Shown here piece after piece: positions 1 through 11,302 of a stretch of 64,000 nucleotides of DNA. A program made the position numbers and the translations under genes. This stretch comes from Branchiostoma belcheri. Its lineage: Eukaryota; Chordata; Leptocardii; Amphioxiformes; Branchiostomatidae. The stretch is taken from the NCBI RefSeq assembly GCF_001625305.1, contig NW_017803291.1:346195-410194 (forward strand), given 5' to 3'. The notes under the pieces were generated by a model. That model searched no databases. It was not told the origin of the DNA and saw nothing but the letters and a program-made list of their open reading frames with translations. The number at the start of each line of letters is the position of its first letter. The first letter of the stretch is position 1.

Positions 1-540
1 TGGTTTCTAATATTAATAACATCCCTGATAATTTTATGTAAATTTCATCATTAAATATGCATAATTTATGCTAATTTGATGACGTCATTTGCCAAAATCC
101 AAGATGGCGGACCATATCATTAAAACAGGTATATACAGGTTATTTTCATTAAAATTTCATCAATACTTCCATTTCTTTTTCCAAAAAAGGTTTAAATGAA
201 GGTCTTTAGTATGTTTACAGTGTATTTTAGGCTTTATCATGAAAAAAAAACTATTTGTGAAAATTCAAGATTGATGATCCAAGATGGCGGATATCTTAAA
301 TATGCATGACGTCATTTTATGACGTCACCGGTGTTGCTATGGGCAACATAAGACAGTACACCCTAATATTCTGTCATAAACACTTTTGGTACAGTTATGT
401 TGAATACCATTTAGTTTTCAGGGAAAAACCTATTTAGACGGTTTTAGCCAATAAAATCACATTAATGACGTCATAATGACGTCATATTACGTCATAACGA
501 CATAAAAATTGTAGATATAATAGATTTTTACTAGTACACC
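1..540. repeat. Repeat-like AT-rich DNA with five CRE palindromes
   Basis: No gene is visible. The stretch carries the palindrome TGACGTCA five times (80-87, 307-314, 320-327, 466-473, 477-484) and two copies of a CAAGATGGCGGA-type motif. Such spacing is unlikely by chance in AT-rich DNA and suggests an interspersed repeat rather than a promoter, because no coding start lies close by on either strand. TGACGTCA is the CREB/ATF site, but use as an enhancer is only a possibility. Confidence 0.45.
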
Positions 541-660
541 ATTCTCTGAAAATTTGGTGGTCATACGACATACCGTTCGCGAGTTCTTAGGGGGGGGGGT
601 CAAAAGAGCCCCCCCCCCCGGTCCCCCCATGTCAAAAAAAGCCCGGTCTAGGTAGGGTTA
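541..660. repeat. G/C-tract repeat, related to the one at 49.27-49.40 kb
   Basis: The segment contains a poly-G run and a poly-C run around a short core, next to 'ggtggtcatacgacataccgttcgcgag' -type sequence, and ends with a TAGGTAGGGTTAAG edge. A related, diverged copy in the opposite orientation lies at about 49,270-49,400 (CTTAACCCTATCTAGAC, G run, then 'accaccaaacttggtg'). It is an interspersed repeat of unknown class. Confidence 0.45.
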
Positions 661-1257
661 AGATTTCAAAATTACTTTTTAGGTCTTTAGCTTTTACGTT
701 TCTCGTGTACTAACACCTTCTAGCTGTTTCTCCTCTAAGTCAGTAAGGAACCTTTTTGACCACAGTCAAGTATGTTTCTATAACCTTAGGCTTTAAGTTA
801 AATAAAAAAAAACATGTTTAAGAGTCTTTAGGTTGGCTGCTAGTCGTCAGAAATGGGTGTCTAACAGATAAAACGTTTATTTCGATAAGCTTTAGGCTAA
901 TCGTAACTTAAGAGTGGGTGCCAAGATTGTTGTGCAACCTGGATCTGTTGGTCTGTTCTTACGAAGAAGGGGCAGTTTTGGGTGCTTCTCTAGGAGTTTT
1001 CTTCATAATGCAATTGTTTTAAGTGCTCCAAGGTCAACCCGTAGCATGACTTAGTGTTGTGCCCTTTGGAAAAGAACCTTTCACCTATTCTTTTCAATGG
1101 CGTCGGGTACAAGTGAGTACATGGACCTAGCTTTAGTAATGGATGGGAGGTTAAGTTGGAACTCCCTTTTTTTTACCAGAACCAAATTTTGCCATCCCAC
1201 CACACACTTCTAAATTAGGGGTTCATCCAGGTGTGAGTGGCTCAAGCCTCAAGCAGC
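661..1257. other. 3' flank of the LRR-Ig gene; nothing else seen
   Basis: No open reading frame or recognisable RNA. On the minus strand it lies downstream of the receptor stop codon and may hold the 3' UTR; an AATAAA on that strand (TTTATT near 868) could be a poly(A) signal. Confidence 0.3.
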
Positions 1258-1347
1258 TTTTACCTATTATTCAAAATTGGAGTTTTTACCAATTACTATT
1301 TTTAGATAGTAATTGGTAAACACTCCAATTTTGAATAATAGGTAAAA
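1258..1347. repeat. Near-perfect 41-bp inverted repeat (hairpin)
   Basis: Arms 1258-1298 and 1307-1347 are reverse complements with one mismatch and an 8-nt loop. The structure lies about 25 bp past the stop codon of the minus-strand LRR-Ig receptor, so it would be transcribed in that gene's 3' UTR. It could be a tiny foldback element, a precursor-like RNA hairpin, or an mRNA stability element; the sequence alone cannot decide. Confidence 0.85.
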
Positions 1348-1371
1348 CCAACAAAAATGTGCTTGTTTTGA

Positions 1372-4300
1372 TCACTGGTTGTCTTGAAGACCTTCAACTC
1401 CAGAGATCTTAGTATACGTTTTTGCTGATGTGTCTTTGTACAGATAATGGCACTGTTTGGAGACGGCAGTCATTGAGACATCGTGTGGGTTTGAGGAATT
1501 ACTTATAGCCTTAAACTGATAACAACCCGATTCTGTCTCTTGACTGGCTGTAACAGTAACTGTGTTGTTTTTCATTTTGAGGGATGTATCTTTGTACAGA
1601 TAATGGCACTGATTGGAGACGGCAGTCCATGAGACATAGTGTGGGTTTGAGGATTTACTTATAGTCTTAAACTGATAACAATCTGATTCTGTCTCATCTT
1701 GGCTTGCTGCAACAGTAACTGTGTTCTTCTTGGTCTGGGGGGATGTATCTTTGTACAGATAATGGCACTGATTGGATATAGCAGTTCTTGAGTCATATTG
1801 TGGGTTTGAGGATTTATTTATTTCAGACTGGTAACAACCTGATTCTGTCTCATTTTGACTGGCTACCACATAACCTGTGTAGTTTGTAGTTGTTAGAACA
1901 CGAGAGTGGGGGACTGTAGCGCCCGTGGGTAGCATATCCTTATTGTCACATGACATAGCTGTTACAGTAGCTGTGTTGTTAATGGCTGTGCAGTCATTAG
2001 AGTTTGAGTCTGTGGAGCATTTGGATGAGAAATTGTCCACATCTTCATATGCATGCTGAGAGACGGTTATCATTGAGTTATACTGTGGGTTTATTATAGA
2101 TTTTGTAACAGCTCGAGACTCAACCAATGTTGGCTGATCTTGACAGGCTGTTACCATGACAGTACCTGTGCAGCCCGCAGAGTTTGGGTCTGTAGGGCCT
2201 GTTGCAATTGGTGACACATTATTCACATCTCCATGCGTATGCTGTGAGAATGCTGTCACTGTGTTGTACTGTGGGTTTATCATAGTTTTTGTGACGACCT
2301 GAGACTCAATCAGTGCTGTCTGATCTTGACTGACTGTTACATTAGCTGTGTTGTTTGTAGATGTGCAGCCAATAGAGTTTGGGTCTGTAGTGCCTCTTGG
2401 GGACCAAGTATCCAATGGCACATGATGTGAGCCTGCTGCTCCTGAGCTATACTGTGGGTTTTTGAGCAAGGATCTGATTGCAGCCGGAGGCAAAGCCAAC
2501 GCTGGTTGATCGTGGTTAACTGTTATGGATGTGTTGTTTTGGGGGGCTGTATTTGAAGGGGGGTTCTTTGACTTCTTTTTGTGCCATTTCATGAGAATGA
2601 GAATGACGACACCAATGAGGACAGTTCCAGCTATCACCCAAATAACAACAATAAGGACAGTTCGAGAGAACTTAAAAGCAGGCTCTTCACCATTGTTGCT
2701 TTCTGGTTTGCCTGAGGGTCGGGTGATAGTACGAAGAGCTGGTGAAGTTGCTACTGCTGATTGTAATGTAGAATATACAGGTTTGTCCAGCTCTGGTTCT
2801 AATGTAAAAGTTGCAGGCTTTTCCAGCCCTGTTTCTAATGTAAACGTTGCAGGCCTGTCCAGCTCTGGTTCTAATGACTAATGTAAAAGTTGCAGGTTTG
2901 TCCAGCTCTGGTTCTAATATTAAAGTTGCAGGTTTGTCTACATCTGGTTCTAGTGTAAAAGTTGCAGGTTTGTCCAGCTCTGGTTCTAATGTAAAAGTTG
3001 CAGGTTTGTCTACATCTGGTTCTAATGTAAAAGTTGCAGGTTTGTCCAGCTCTGGTTCTAATGTAAAAGTTGCAGGCTTGTCCACATCTGGTTCTAATGT
3101 AAAAGTTGCAGGTTTGTCTACATCTGGTTCTAATGTAAAAGTTGCAGGTTTGTCTACCTCTGGTTCTAATGTAAAAGTTGCAGGTTTGTCTAGCTCTGGT
3201 TCTAATATTAAAGTTGCAGGCTTGTCTACATCTGGTTCTAGTGTAAAAGTTGTGGACTTGTCCATCTCTGTTTCTAATGTAAAAGTTGCAGGTTTGTTCA
3301 TCTCTGGTTCTAATGTAAAAGTTGTGGACTTGTCCATCTCTGGTTCTAGTGTAAAAGTTGTGGACTTGTCCACATTTGGTTGAAATGTAAATGTTGTGGA
3401 CTTGTCCAGCTCCGGTTCAAATGTAACAGTTGTGGGTTTGTTCAGGTGGACTTCTACAGACAGGGAGGCAAATGTAGAACCAACAGAACTCGTTGCAGTA
3501 CAGACGTACAGGCCAGCAGCATCTGCAGTAACGTTTATAATGATTGTACCGTTCGCACCCTCAGTCACCCTCCCCCCTGACTGTACAGTTTTGTTCAGTC
3601 CAGATGGGAGAGTCACTGTGATGTCTGGTGTGGGGAAACCTGAAGCTTCACACACCAAACTCTGCCTTCGTGTAGTAGAAATGTTATAAAGTTTGTTTCC
3701 CTCAAATCTCAAAATGCTCGGTTCACGATCACAAATCAGTTCTGCAGGATCAATATCTTTGAGCTTTTGTCTAAATAATTTGGCAGGTTGTGAACAAACC
3801 ATCTGGTTTTCAAATGGATGAGACCCGGTCATGTGTTTCCTGAAGGGAAGTATCTTACAGTCACACTGCCAAGGGTTGCTATAAATGCTAACAAAAGACA
3901 ACGACGACAGCTTTTTGTAGGCCATCATTGGTAAAAATTTGATGTTATTGCCACCCAAAAAGATGGATTTGGAGAGGCTTGCGAGGCCTGTGAGTGTTCC
4001 AGATTGGATATGACTAATGTTATTATGTCCTAAATCGAGTGACTTTAAGTTTCCCAACCCTGTAAACGTGTTAGATCTGAGCCTTGTTAGCCTGTTGCGA
4101 TTTAAATTTAACATCGTCAGTTGTGACGTTGGAAGAAATGTTTTAGCCTGAATGTCAGTGATGACATTGGATTCTAAATTCAATTTTTCCAAGTTACCCA
4201 ACCCTGTGAACATCCCAACTCTGAGGCCTGATAGTTTGTTGTCCTGCAGGCGCAAAGTTTTAAGTCGTAATGTTGGATTAAAAGTTCCGGCCTGAATGTA

Positions 4301-4708
4301 ATTGATATTATTACACTTCAAATGTAGGTTTTCTAAATTTTCTAATCCCGTAAACATGCCAGACTTTAGTTTCGTTAGTAAGTTACTGTCGAGATTTAGC
4401 CTCTTCAATTGTGACAAGGAATGAAAAGTGTGATCATTTATGGTAGTGATACGATTGTCTTTCAAACCTAAAGATTGCAAGTTGTACTTTAAGAAATCAG
4501 ACTGATGTAAAGTTGTGATCAGATTATGGCTCAAAGACAAGAATCTGATAGTATGTGGCATCGGTAGGAACCGAGGAATGCTGGTGTACCCCAGGTGGCT
4601 ACAGCTGCGGAGACCATGTGCTGAGCGTGAACAGACAGCTGCTGTCGGTCCAAACACCTTCAGGATGACTAGAAGGAATATCAGCACACCTGCTTGTTCT
4701 TTATCCAT
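1372..4708 (-). CDS. LRR-Ig transmembrane receptor with NPxY tail (frame broken)
   Basis: Single large coding exon. I chose the ATG at 4708: it precedes a leader (MDKEQAGVLIFLLVILKVF), and a 3' splice site (TGTGCAG) lies 14 nt upstream, as in the second LRR gene. Order: signal peptide (1-24), LRRNT, about nine 24-residue LRRs (50-270), LRRCT with NPWQCDCK (near 279), one I-set-like Ig domain (cysteines near 351 and 404, AAGLYVCTA), a 12-residue repeat stalk (423-640), a hydrophobic span ending in ILMKWHKKK, and a tail of about 400 residues. The tail repeats NPQY/NPHY motifs six times (the last is NPHD) and HYLYKD three times. A 7-nt insertion at 2876-2882 shifts the frame, so translation would stop at 2687; past it the other frame continues the stalk, transmembrane segment and tail to 1372. 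A secreted stalk-ended form, a pseudogene, or an assembly error are all possible. Ligand unknown; LRR-Ig receptors usually act in adhesion or immunity. Confidence 0.85.
2780..3440 (-). repeat. 36-bp coding minisatellite (12-residue stalk repeat)
   Basis: About eighteen tandem units with consensus KPATFTLEPELD encode the membrane-proximal stalk of the LRR-Ig receptor. Early units read KSTTFTLEPEMD and later ones alternate EPDVD and EPELD, a pattern of unequal exchange. Thr-rich and acidic, it is a likely extended, O-glycosylated spacer. The opposite strand is also open here only because the period is a multiple of three. Confidence 0.9.
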
Positions 4709-4779
4709 GATGTTGTAAAGATCTGCACAGGTACAAGACACATATTTGTCACAGGTGCTACGTGACAAATATTTTTATG

Positions 4780-4865
4780 ATATTTATTTATTTTTTCATC
4801 TTGAAGACACATGGGTGGTCCCTTCAACCCCTTGGGGATGATTTTCAAGGGAGCCTAATACAGAA
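4780..4865 (-). repeat. LINE/SINE 3' tail fragment with (AATA)n end
   Basis: Shares 'cttcaagacacatgggtggtcccttca' -like sequence and a following 'caagggagcc' with 10,883-10,975. Read on the minus strand both end in an AATAAATA-type tail, typical of the 3' end of a CR1/L2-group LINE or its SINE. Sits directly upstream of the receptor exon. Confidence 0.6.
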
Positions 4866-4944
4866 AAAAAGGTAATATAAAACAGTAGTAATTAAACGTA
4901 ACAGTGAAATCATAAATATGATACATGACAAGTAAAAGCACAAG

Positions 4945-5025
4945 AAAAGATGACCAGTAGGAATATCTGCTAGCTTTTTATCTATGGTGTTGTCAGGCTC
5001 TGCATAGGGACAAAGCTGATAGCAA
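4945..5025 (-). pseudogene. Relic of the LRR-receptor 5' exon end
   Basis: On the minus strand this aligns, with small gaps and roughly three quarters identity by eye, to the splice acceptor, start and leader codons of the LRR-Ig receptor (4640-4735). The ATG has become ATA (reads TIDKKLADIPTGHLF) and the matching stops before any LRR. It is a partial duplication that has decayed; a Helitron-like copy abuts its far edge. Confidence 0.65.
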
Positions 5026-5721
5026 CTAGAAAGGCCAATAACTATAATATGAAGTAACATACAACTAAAACAACAGTTGGATAGCTATTCCCTACTTTAT
5101 TGGTTAGGATTTTTAATTGCATAATGCAAACTGTTGATTTTCAAAATAAAATAAAAAACGTTCATGCCCCGCATTCCAATGCTGGAGCAGAAAAGCTTGA
5201 AATACCTACCAAAACACTTGAATAAAGACATACTGTCAGTATGGAAATGCTCTGTGCAGGTGTTAATCAAGTTAAATCCCAACAGCCAATCAGCAAGAAA
5301 TGCTCTGTGCAGGTGGAAATGCTCTGTGCGGCTGTTAATCAAGTTAAATCCCAACAGCCAATCAGCAAGAAGTATAGAGGAAAGCTGCATGCCTATTGGT
5401 TGATGCCCTGCATTCCATTGTGATGACTCATGCCCAGACGTGGTAAACACGGCACACTAACACAGTAATACATTTGCTATAACACAGCCAAAAAACTCAA
5501 ATAAAACCATTCTAAAAGCCTGTATCACAAAAATTTAAAAAAACGCCTAGGGGTATTTGCCCACTGTACCTCCATACCAAATTTCAGGACCTTAGGCCCT
5601 AAAATGAAGAAGCTGAATCCATTTAAAGATATGGCAGGAGAAGGAGGAGAAGGAGGAGAAGAAACATCAGAAAAAAAGCAATATGGGTTCACCACCACTT
5701 CGTGGTGTGGTGAACCCATAA
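5026..5721 (-). mobile_element. Helitron-like non-autonomous element, copy 1
   Basis: Nearly identical over most of its length to 42,347-43,145 and partly to 44,261-44,715. It contains an internal tandem duplication of about 80 bp ('ctctgtgcagg...aatcagcaag'), a GGAGAA-rich tract and an edge hairpin (GGGTTCACCAC/GTGGTGAACCC). On the minus strand the 3' edge reads CTAG followed by T. It lacks about 110 bp present at the same edge in copy 2, including the terminal hairpin. No coding capacity. Confidence 0.6.
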
Positions 5722-7639
5722 ATATGGTTATGATAGAAATGTAGCACCAGAAAAAGCAAACTGGTTCGCACTGGTTCTTCTTCAAAGCCATTGTTCTAAG
5801 TATATTTCAATGTATATTTCAGCCTATATATTGGCTTTTTATATCACGGACTAGATGTCACAAAGTTTGCTGGCTGAATTTGATGATGTTTGATTCCAAT
5901 GATAATCATTACCTGCCAATATTTCTTCAATAGATCTAGAACACGGAATATAGTATAACATACATGGTTACAATACACACATGGCAGGACTAACGACTTC
6001 AGAGCAGCATGCTAATTACAACATTTTCTGCATGAAAGTATACATATCAAGTCAAGTTATTATTTGCAGGTAAGCGGTCAGAAATCACTGTTTATAAAAA
6101 CATTTTACTTGCTGTATCTACCATCAGTGCTGTAAGGAGTTGTTTGTACCTACATGTATCTTAGATCTAATACAATCCTCAATATATTTTTTTCGCATTG
6201 CTGATCTAATGTGTTGTGGGAATGAGTTGTGTGATTTAATGGATCTCTGCATGAAGGTTCTGTAATAGCGGCATGTTTTTGTTTACTATGTAATAGGCAA
6301 TCCAAACCTGTCTCCAGTCGCGAGTCGAGTGGTTTGTTTTCTGTGTATCATTTACTTATTAATAATCCTTGGTATATTGCTTCTGTTTTTTTGTCTGATA
6401 GAATTCGGTTGAACACTGGTAGTGTGCTTTTGCACAGGCTTTCTTTCACTGATGGTCAGTTTATGCATAGCGGTGGTTTTGAAGCTACAAATGCCGACTC
6501 TGGAGAAGTCCATGCTGCATCTCATTTTCTCATTCTCATGATAATTCATTGCTCCGATGTGACATAAATCGAAATTGGCCATTAACTGAAGTCTTTTACG
6601 CAAACCCCCAGCCCAAAAATCTATTTCTGCGAGTGCGCAATACATGTAGTGAGCACAAAACATTGGCTGCCCTCTTTTGGAGAATCTGTACTGGTACTTT
6701 GTTAAGGTATGATTGCATACATCACGAAACTTTCAGTTTGCTGTCGTGCTTGTGAGGAAATCTCCTGATTTTGCAAGAGATACTGAGGCTATTTTCGACT
6801 TAACGTTGCCTAGGAGTTGAGCCAAGGTCAACTGTTAGTCCATCAACATACCGAGCAGTTTTTCCTGTTCTAATCCTTCCATTTTCTGACTTCTCATGTA
6901 AAGATGCCTGTTTGTGTTCTGTTGATACTTGATACTTCATTGGGATATCCATTAGTTGCACAATTTTTCTGCAACTAATCGTCCTGGATTCCAAACATAA
7001 CACAAACAAAACATAAACTTCACAATCATATAAAAACGACATTGGGCTGAATCTAATGGAGTGGTGCCATTGCTATACATCACTTTTATAATATATTAAG
7101 GAATTATCAGCTCCAAGGTCGTTGGTGTATAGACAGAAAGAAACGGCCCAAACAGCTGTAATCTACTTTTGCACTTTTTGGACAAAGAAAAAACTACCGT
7201 TTACAATAAACAGCCTATTCGTCAAAAAGCTTCTGACCCAACCTGTAGCAAATCTAGATTCGAGAAAACTGGTTTAGCCAATAGGATTCCGTAATTTATA
7301 ACGTTAACTGCGGCCATGAAATCCAAAAGGACTGCACCCATTAGATTGGTATAAGATCATATTTCTGTTATAGCTTTACTATGTATACATATTGAACAAA
7401 AATTAGTATTGATATAGTTTTCTTGATAAACTCACAGGAAGAGTTTTTTTTTCAAAAGATCAACAAAATTAGTCAGTCTTTAGTAATAAATGTATTTTTC
7501 TCTTCTAATATTTCTACTATTTCACAAAAGTGCCATGAATAACTTGTAAAATTCTCATAATAGAGTTATCATGGCACAATAAGGAAGATTTACCTCTGAA
7601 TTTATCCAGATTTTCCTGCGAAGAAAGACAGAATATCTT
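5722..7639. other. Intergenic, nothing recognised
   Basis: Only short open frames without family features, on both strands. No RNA gene or clear repeat seen. Confidence 0.4.
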
Positions 7640-8265
7640 CTACTGCCAGGGAGTGTTGAGGACAGCTGCTGTTTTGTGTGTGCAGCTCTCGGTGGTAAGA
7701 CCTCACTACGCTACAAGAAGAAACAGCTTGGAGTCACACCCTTATTTGCATCCCATTGTTTGCTTAGCCGTTGATTGTCTGCTGGATTATTTTAACCAAG
7801 GACGTTATACAGAAGTCTTAACATCACAGAGTTACTTTTCATGTGCTGTCTCAGAGAACGACAAATGCCTGTTTTGTAATTCTGTGGACTATGTTGAACA
7901 CTTTTTTTATTATTGTGACAATGTAAAATGTAATGTGACATTTGGTCAGAAGTAAAAAAAAATATTGTATCAAATATGGAAACACATTATCGTTATTTGT
8001 ACATGATGTTATCCTCGGTTACAAACTTCAAGAGATTATAAAATTTCACTATATTAATGTATTGATACTGCTTGGAAAGTTTACTATTTGCAAGTACAAG
8101 TATGGTGAATACAAGAGAAATATTACGATATCAATGTTCCATGAAAATTAATGTTCCATGAGAGGTTTAATTTAAACGTTTTTTACCACATGGAAATATG
8201 TATATTGCATGTATTGCATGTTGACTGTATATTTTATTTGTCAATAAAAGATGTCTTGAAAAAAT
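7640..8265 (+). mobile_element. 3' remnant of an L1/Tx1-like LINE
   Basis: A short frame at 7653-7955 ends in CLFCNSVDYVEHFFYYC, the C-x2-C-x7-H-x4-C zinc motif found at the ORF2 carboxyl end of L1/Tx1-like LINEs; the LINE at 51.7-57.1 kb has the same spacing (CNNCNEKHTIEHLLIHC). A TCAATAAAAGA poly(A) signal near 8241 and an A-rich stretch follow. Endonuclease and RT are missing, so this is a dead 5'-truncated copy. Confidence 0.65.
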
Positions 8266-9794
8266 GTGCTCTCGGTAGTAAGACCCGAGTGTATCGTATG
8301 TGAAAACAGCTTGAAGTCTTACGTCTATTTGCACACCAATGGTTATGAAACAGTTGATTGTCTTCTCTGTTGATTGAATTTTACAGACTGAATGTGTTTA
8401 CTACTTAATGCTGAGATTAATTCTCAACATATACCTTTGTTGTACAAAAACAATCAGCAAGAATAATGTTTAGTGCACTTTCTTTTAAATGTTTGTCATG
8501 GAGGTATCATCTTGCAAATAAGGTAAAGGTTGATTGTGGGCGGGACTTCTGGTGGCTGTCCTTGGTGCCATTGGGAGAGCGCCTGTCATCGATAGACATT
8601 AAGAGCCATTTAAATAGTCAATGGTTTTCAGGAAAGTTTATTTCATTTTCTACAAACGTTCTCAAGTCTTTAACCTGCGCATTTATTATCCTTCTAGATA
8701 TAAAGTACGAAGCCAAGAGAGATATAAAATCTTTCGCGGAAAGACGATTGTAAAATATCAAGATCTGTTAAGTTGGTGTCTTGAGCTTTCGCTGTTATTT
8801 ACGAAGAAGCGACGTTGTACTGAATATTGATAGCTGAGGACAAAAAGTTACCAATGATTGTTTTTCGTCTGTATTGATGATGTAGTCGCAGTCATAGTCG
8901 TCATTTTGAATCTGCTCTCGCGAGAGCACAATCTGGCGCTGGCGAGCGAGTGTGATCTTATTCAGTCCAGCGCACACACCAAAGGAAAGCAGACATTATC
9001 GAGGGAGGGGCCAGTTAATCGGCATGGGCAGAAAAGGCAATTTGTGCACCGATATATATTTTGGACTTATTGCCTTCGACGGAAGGCTATAAAATCATTT
9101 TGGTACTGTTTGGCAGATTATGCACGATAAACTTTGAAGGCATGGTCCGAGGTTCACGATTTTTGGTAGGCAGGTTGTCTTAGTGATGGTCATTGTCAAG
9201 GCCAAAAATGGGCTTCGTGGTTTTATTTACCCAAATAACAAACGGAAACGCATGATACGGACAATAGACGTACTCACTTTCACCTAAATGAAGTGAGGAC
9301 AGTCGTATGGACTCATCATTGGCATGGCAGGATTCGGTTCCAAGCCGAACACTCCGTCATTACGCCACACGACCCCTCACTTTGTTATGTCAGCTCTGGT
9401 GTTAGACCCTTGAATGTAAGATATCGATCATGACAGATGTCTACGGTATAGTGTAAAGGGCAACAAACCATGCGTTCTACTACACACGGATATGAATGAA
9501 AAGCATAAACATGTCATGACGACAAAGGTGGTTATGGTGTTGGTCAGTATTGTTCGACCCTGATTAGATTTCATAACTTCTACCATAATTTCAGTTGGCG
9601 CATCAGCTCATTTCTGTTCATTTTAAGGCACAGCAGAAGACAGTAGACTCCGTTGGCCGACGATAGTGTGTCCGCTGGTAAGTGTTTTATTTAGTTAGCT
9701 ATTTTATCACAACCGCTGTGTAGCAGGTATCTTTCGGGTTAAATATTTAATTGGATTGTTTCCTTCGCCCAGGAAGTTATGATACAGGGGGCGT

Positions 9795-9796
<2 letters not shown>
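8266..9796. other. Intergenic, mostly unassigned
   Basis: No convincing gene. A GTAAGT donor-like site follows 'gtgtccgctg' near 9678 and another follows 'ctgcaaaaaaa' near 10,732; either could end a non-coding first exon of the DED-NHL gene, whose coding exon starts behind a 3' splice site. Low confidence. Confidence 0.3.
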
Positions 9797-9869
<73 letters not shown>

Positions 9870-9902
9870 TGTGTGTGCGTGCGTACGTAAGTGTGTGTGT
9901 GT
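9797..9902. repeat. (GT)n microsatellite
   Basis: About 100 bp of nearly pure GT repeats with a few interruptions near the distal end. Confidence 0.97.
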
Positions 9903-10882
9903 ACATGTAACATAATGATAAGTACATGTAATGGACGTGACCAGATTGTCAGTTATAGGCAATACTACATTCTATACACATAGCTTTACTTTATCACTGA
10001 TGGGGCAAAATAACGAGTACATAATGACTATCGAAATGTCAAAGTGCTATATCATTCCTGTTATCTCTCTGTGACACAAAGGGAGGGGTGTATGTGTAGG
10101 TGCATCTCTTGCTGAGATTGCACCAGGCCTTGTTGTGTGCTACTGTTATTTTCCCAGGCCCAAATACGTGCGTTACATTCTTTCACATACTTGCTATACG
10201 GTGCTTGTAGAGTGTCCCAGTGCGAACACAGGAATAACGCCTGAACTAGTTAGGTGTTATATATAGAATCACCAAGGCCCTGGGGGCATTCAAGAAGTTC
10301 GAACTCGGAAGTGAAACAGGATATTGCATCATGTGTTGGTTAGTGGGCAAGTCCTGAAGGCTTTTCTTGCCTGTTTGTACAGGTGCTTTAAAACATGTAA
10401 ACACTGACTCTTGAAGTCGCGGCACGCCCTCCACTGAAATACCCGTAAAATTGTAATAGTACCTATACTGTCGGGGTCACACAGTCGTACCATAAGTGCT
10501 CTTCCCTTTTACTTCTACGTACACAATGTCACCTTTGACCGACAACCTGGAACCGGTTTACGTGGCACAAAGGGAGGGGTGTATGCGACCTGCGGGATGC
10601 ACACACACGACTGAATAGGACGCCGAAAGTTCACTGTCTTGGATCGGGGAGGCTCTTGTGTGGAGCATAGACGACTGCGTGTATTTAAGACTGACTGTGA
10701 GCACATTTTTCTCGCCCTTGTCTGCAAAAAAAGTAAGTCAGATACGGTACCTTGTTTGACCTAATCTTTGACTCAACATATATATTTGGTGTAGGACTAC
10801 CATATTACCTAGTACTTGCAGCTTCAACACCACCCCCGGCTGCTTGTGGCCCACGATTATTTTATTGTTTGCAATTCCAATT

Positions 10883-10975
10883 TATTTATTTATTTATTTA
10901 TTGATCTTCAAGACACATGGGTGGTCCCTTCAGCAGGTTGGTGCTGATTTCCAAGGGAGCCCATAAGAAAATAAC
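10883..10975 (-). repeat. LINE/SINE 3' tail fragment with (AATA)n end
   Basis: Second copy of the repeat at 4780-4865: a TTTATTTA run followed by the 'cttcaagacacatgggtggtcc' block and 'ccaagggagccc'. It lies about 300 bp upstream of the DED-NHL coding start. Confidence 0.65.
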
Positions 10976-11302
10976 ATAAAATAATAATGATCAAACGTAA
11001 CAGAGAAATCAGAAATCAAAATACAAGATCAGTCAGAGTTGAGATGTCAGAGGTCAAGCTCCAAATAATACAAACTTAGAAATAGTAGATCACAAATAAT
11101 AAAGTACTTGAACATAGTAGTAATAAATCATATGTACAAACCAAGCAAATAACAAAAAAAAATACTTCAATCATAATTCAATCAATAAATCAAATCAATC
11201 ACAAATCAAATCAAATCTAAGTTTTTTAAGCATTAAACTCAACTCTACTTCTTTGTCTCTAGACACCTGAAAAACCCGAAGAAGACACCGGTACGACCAA
11301 CC

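Noticed and set aside
2870-2890. Intron to explain the frame change in the LRR-Ig receptor
   Set aside because: No GT-AG pair fits; the change is exactly seven inserted bases inside a repeat unit.
2847-3383. Plus-strand frame of repeated VKVAGLSSSGSN
   Set aside because: Antisense shadow of the 36-bp coding repeat; open only because the period is a multiple of three.
9707-9962. His/Thr repeat frames
   Set aside because: Translation of the GT microsatellite.
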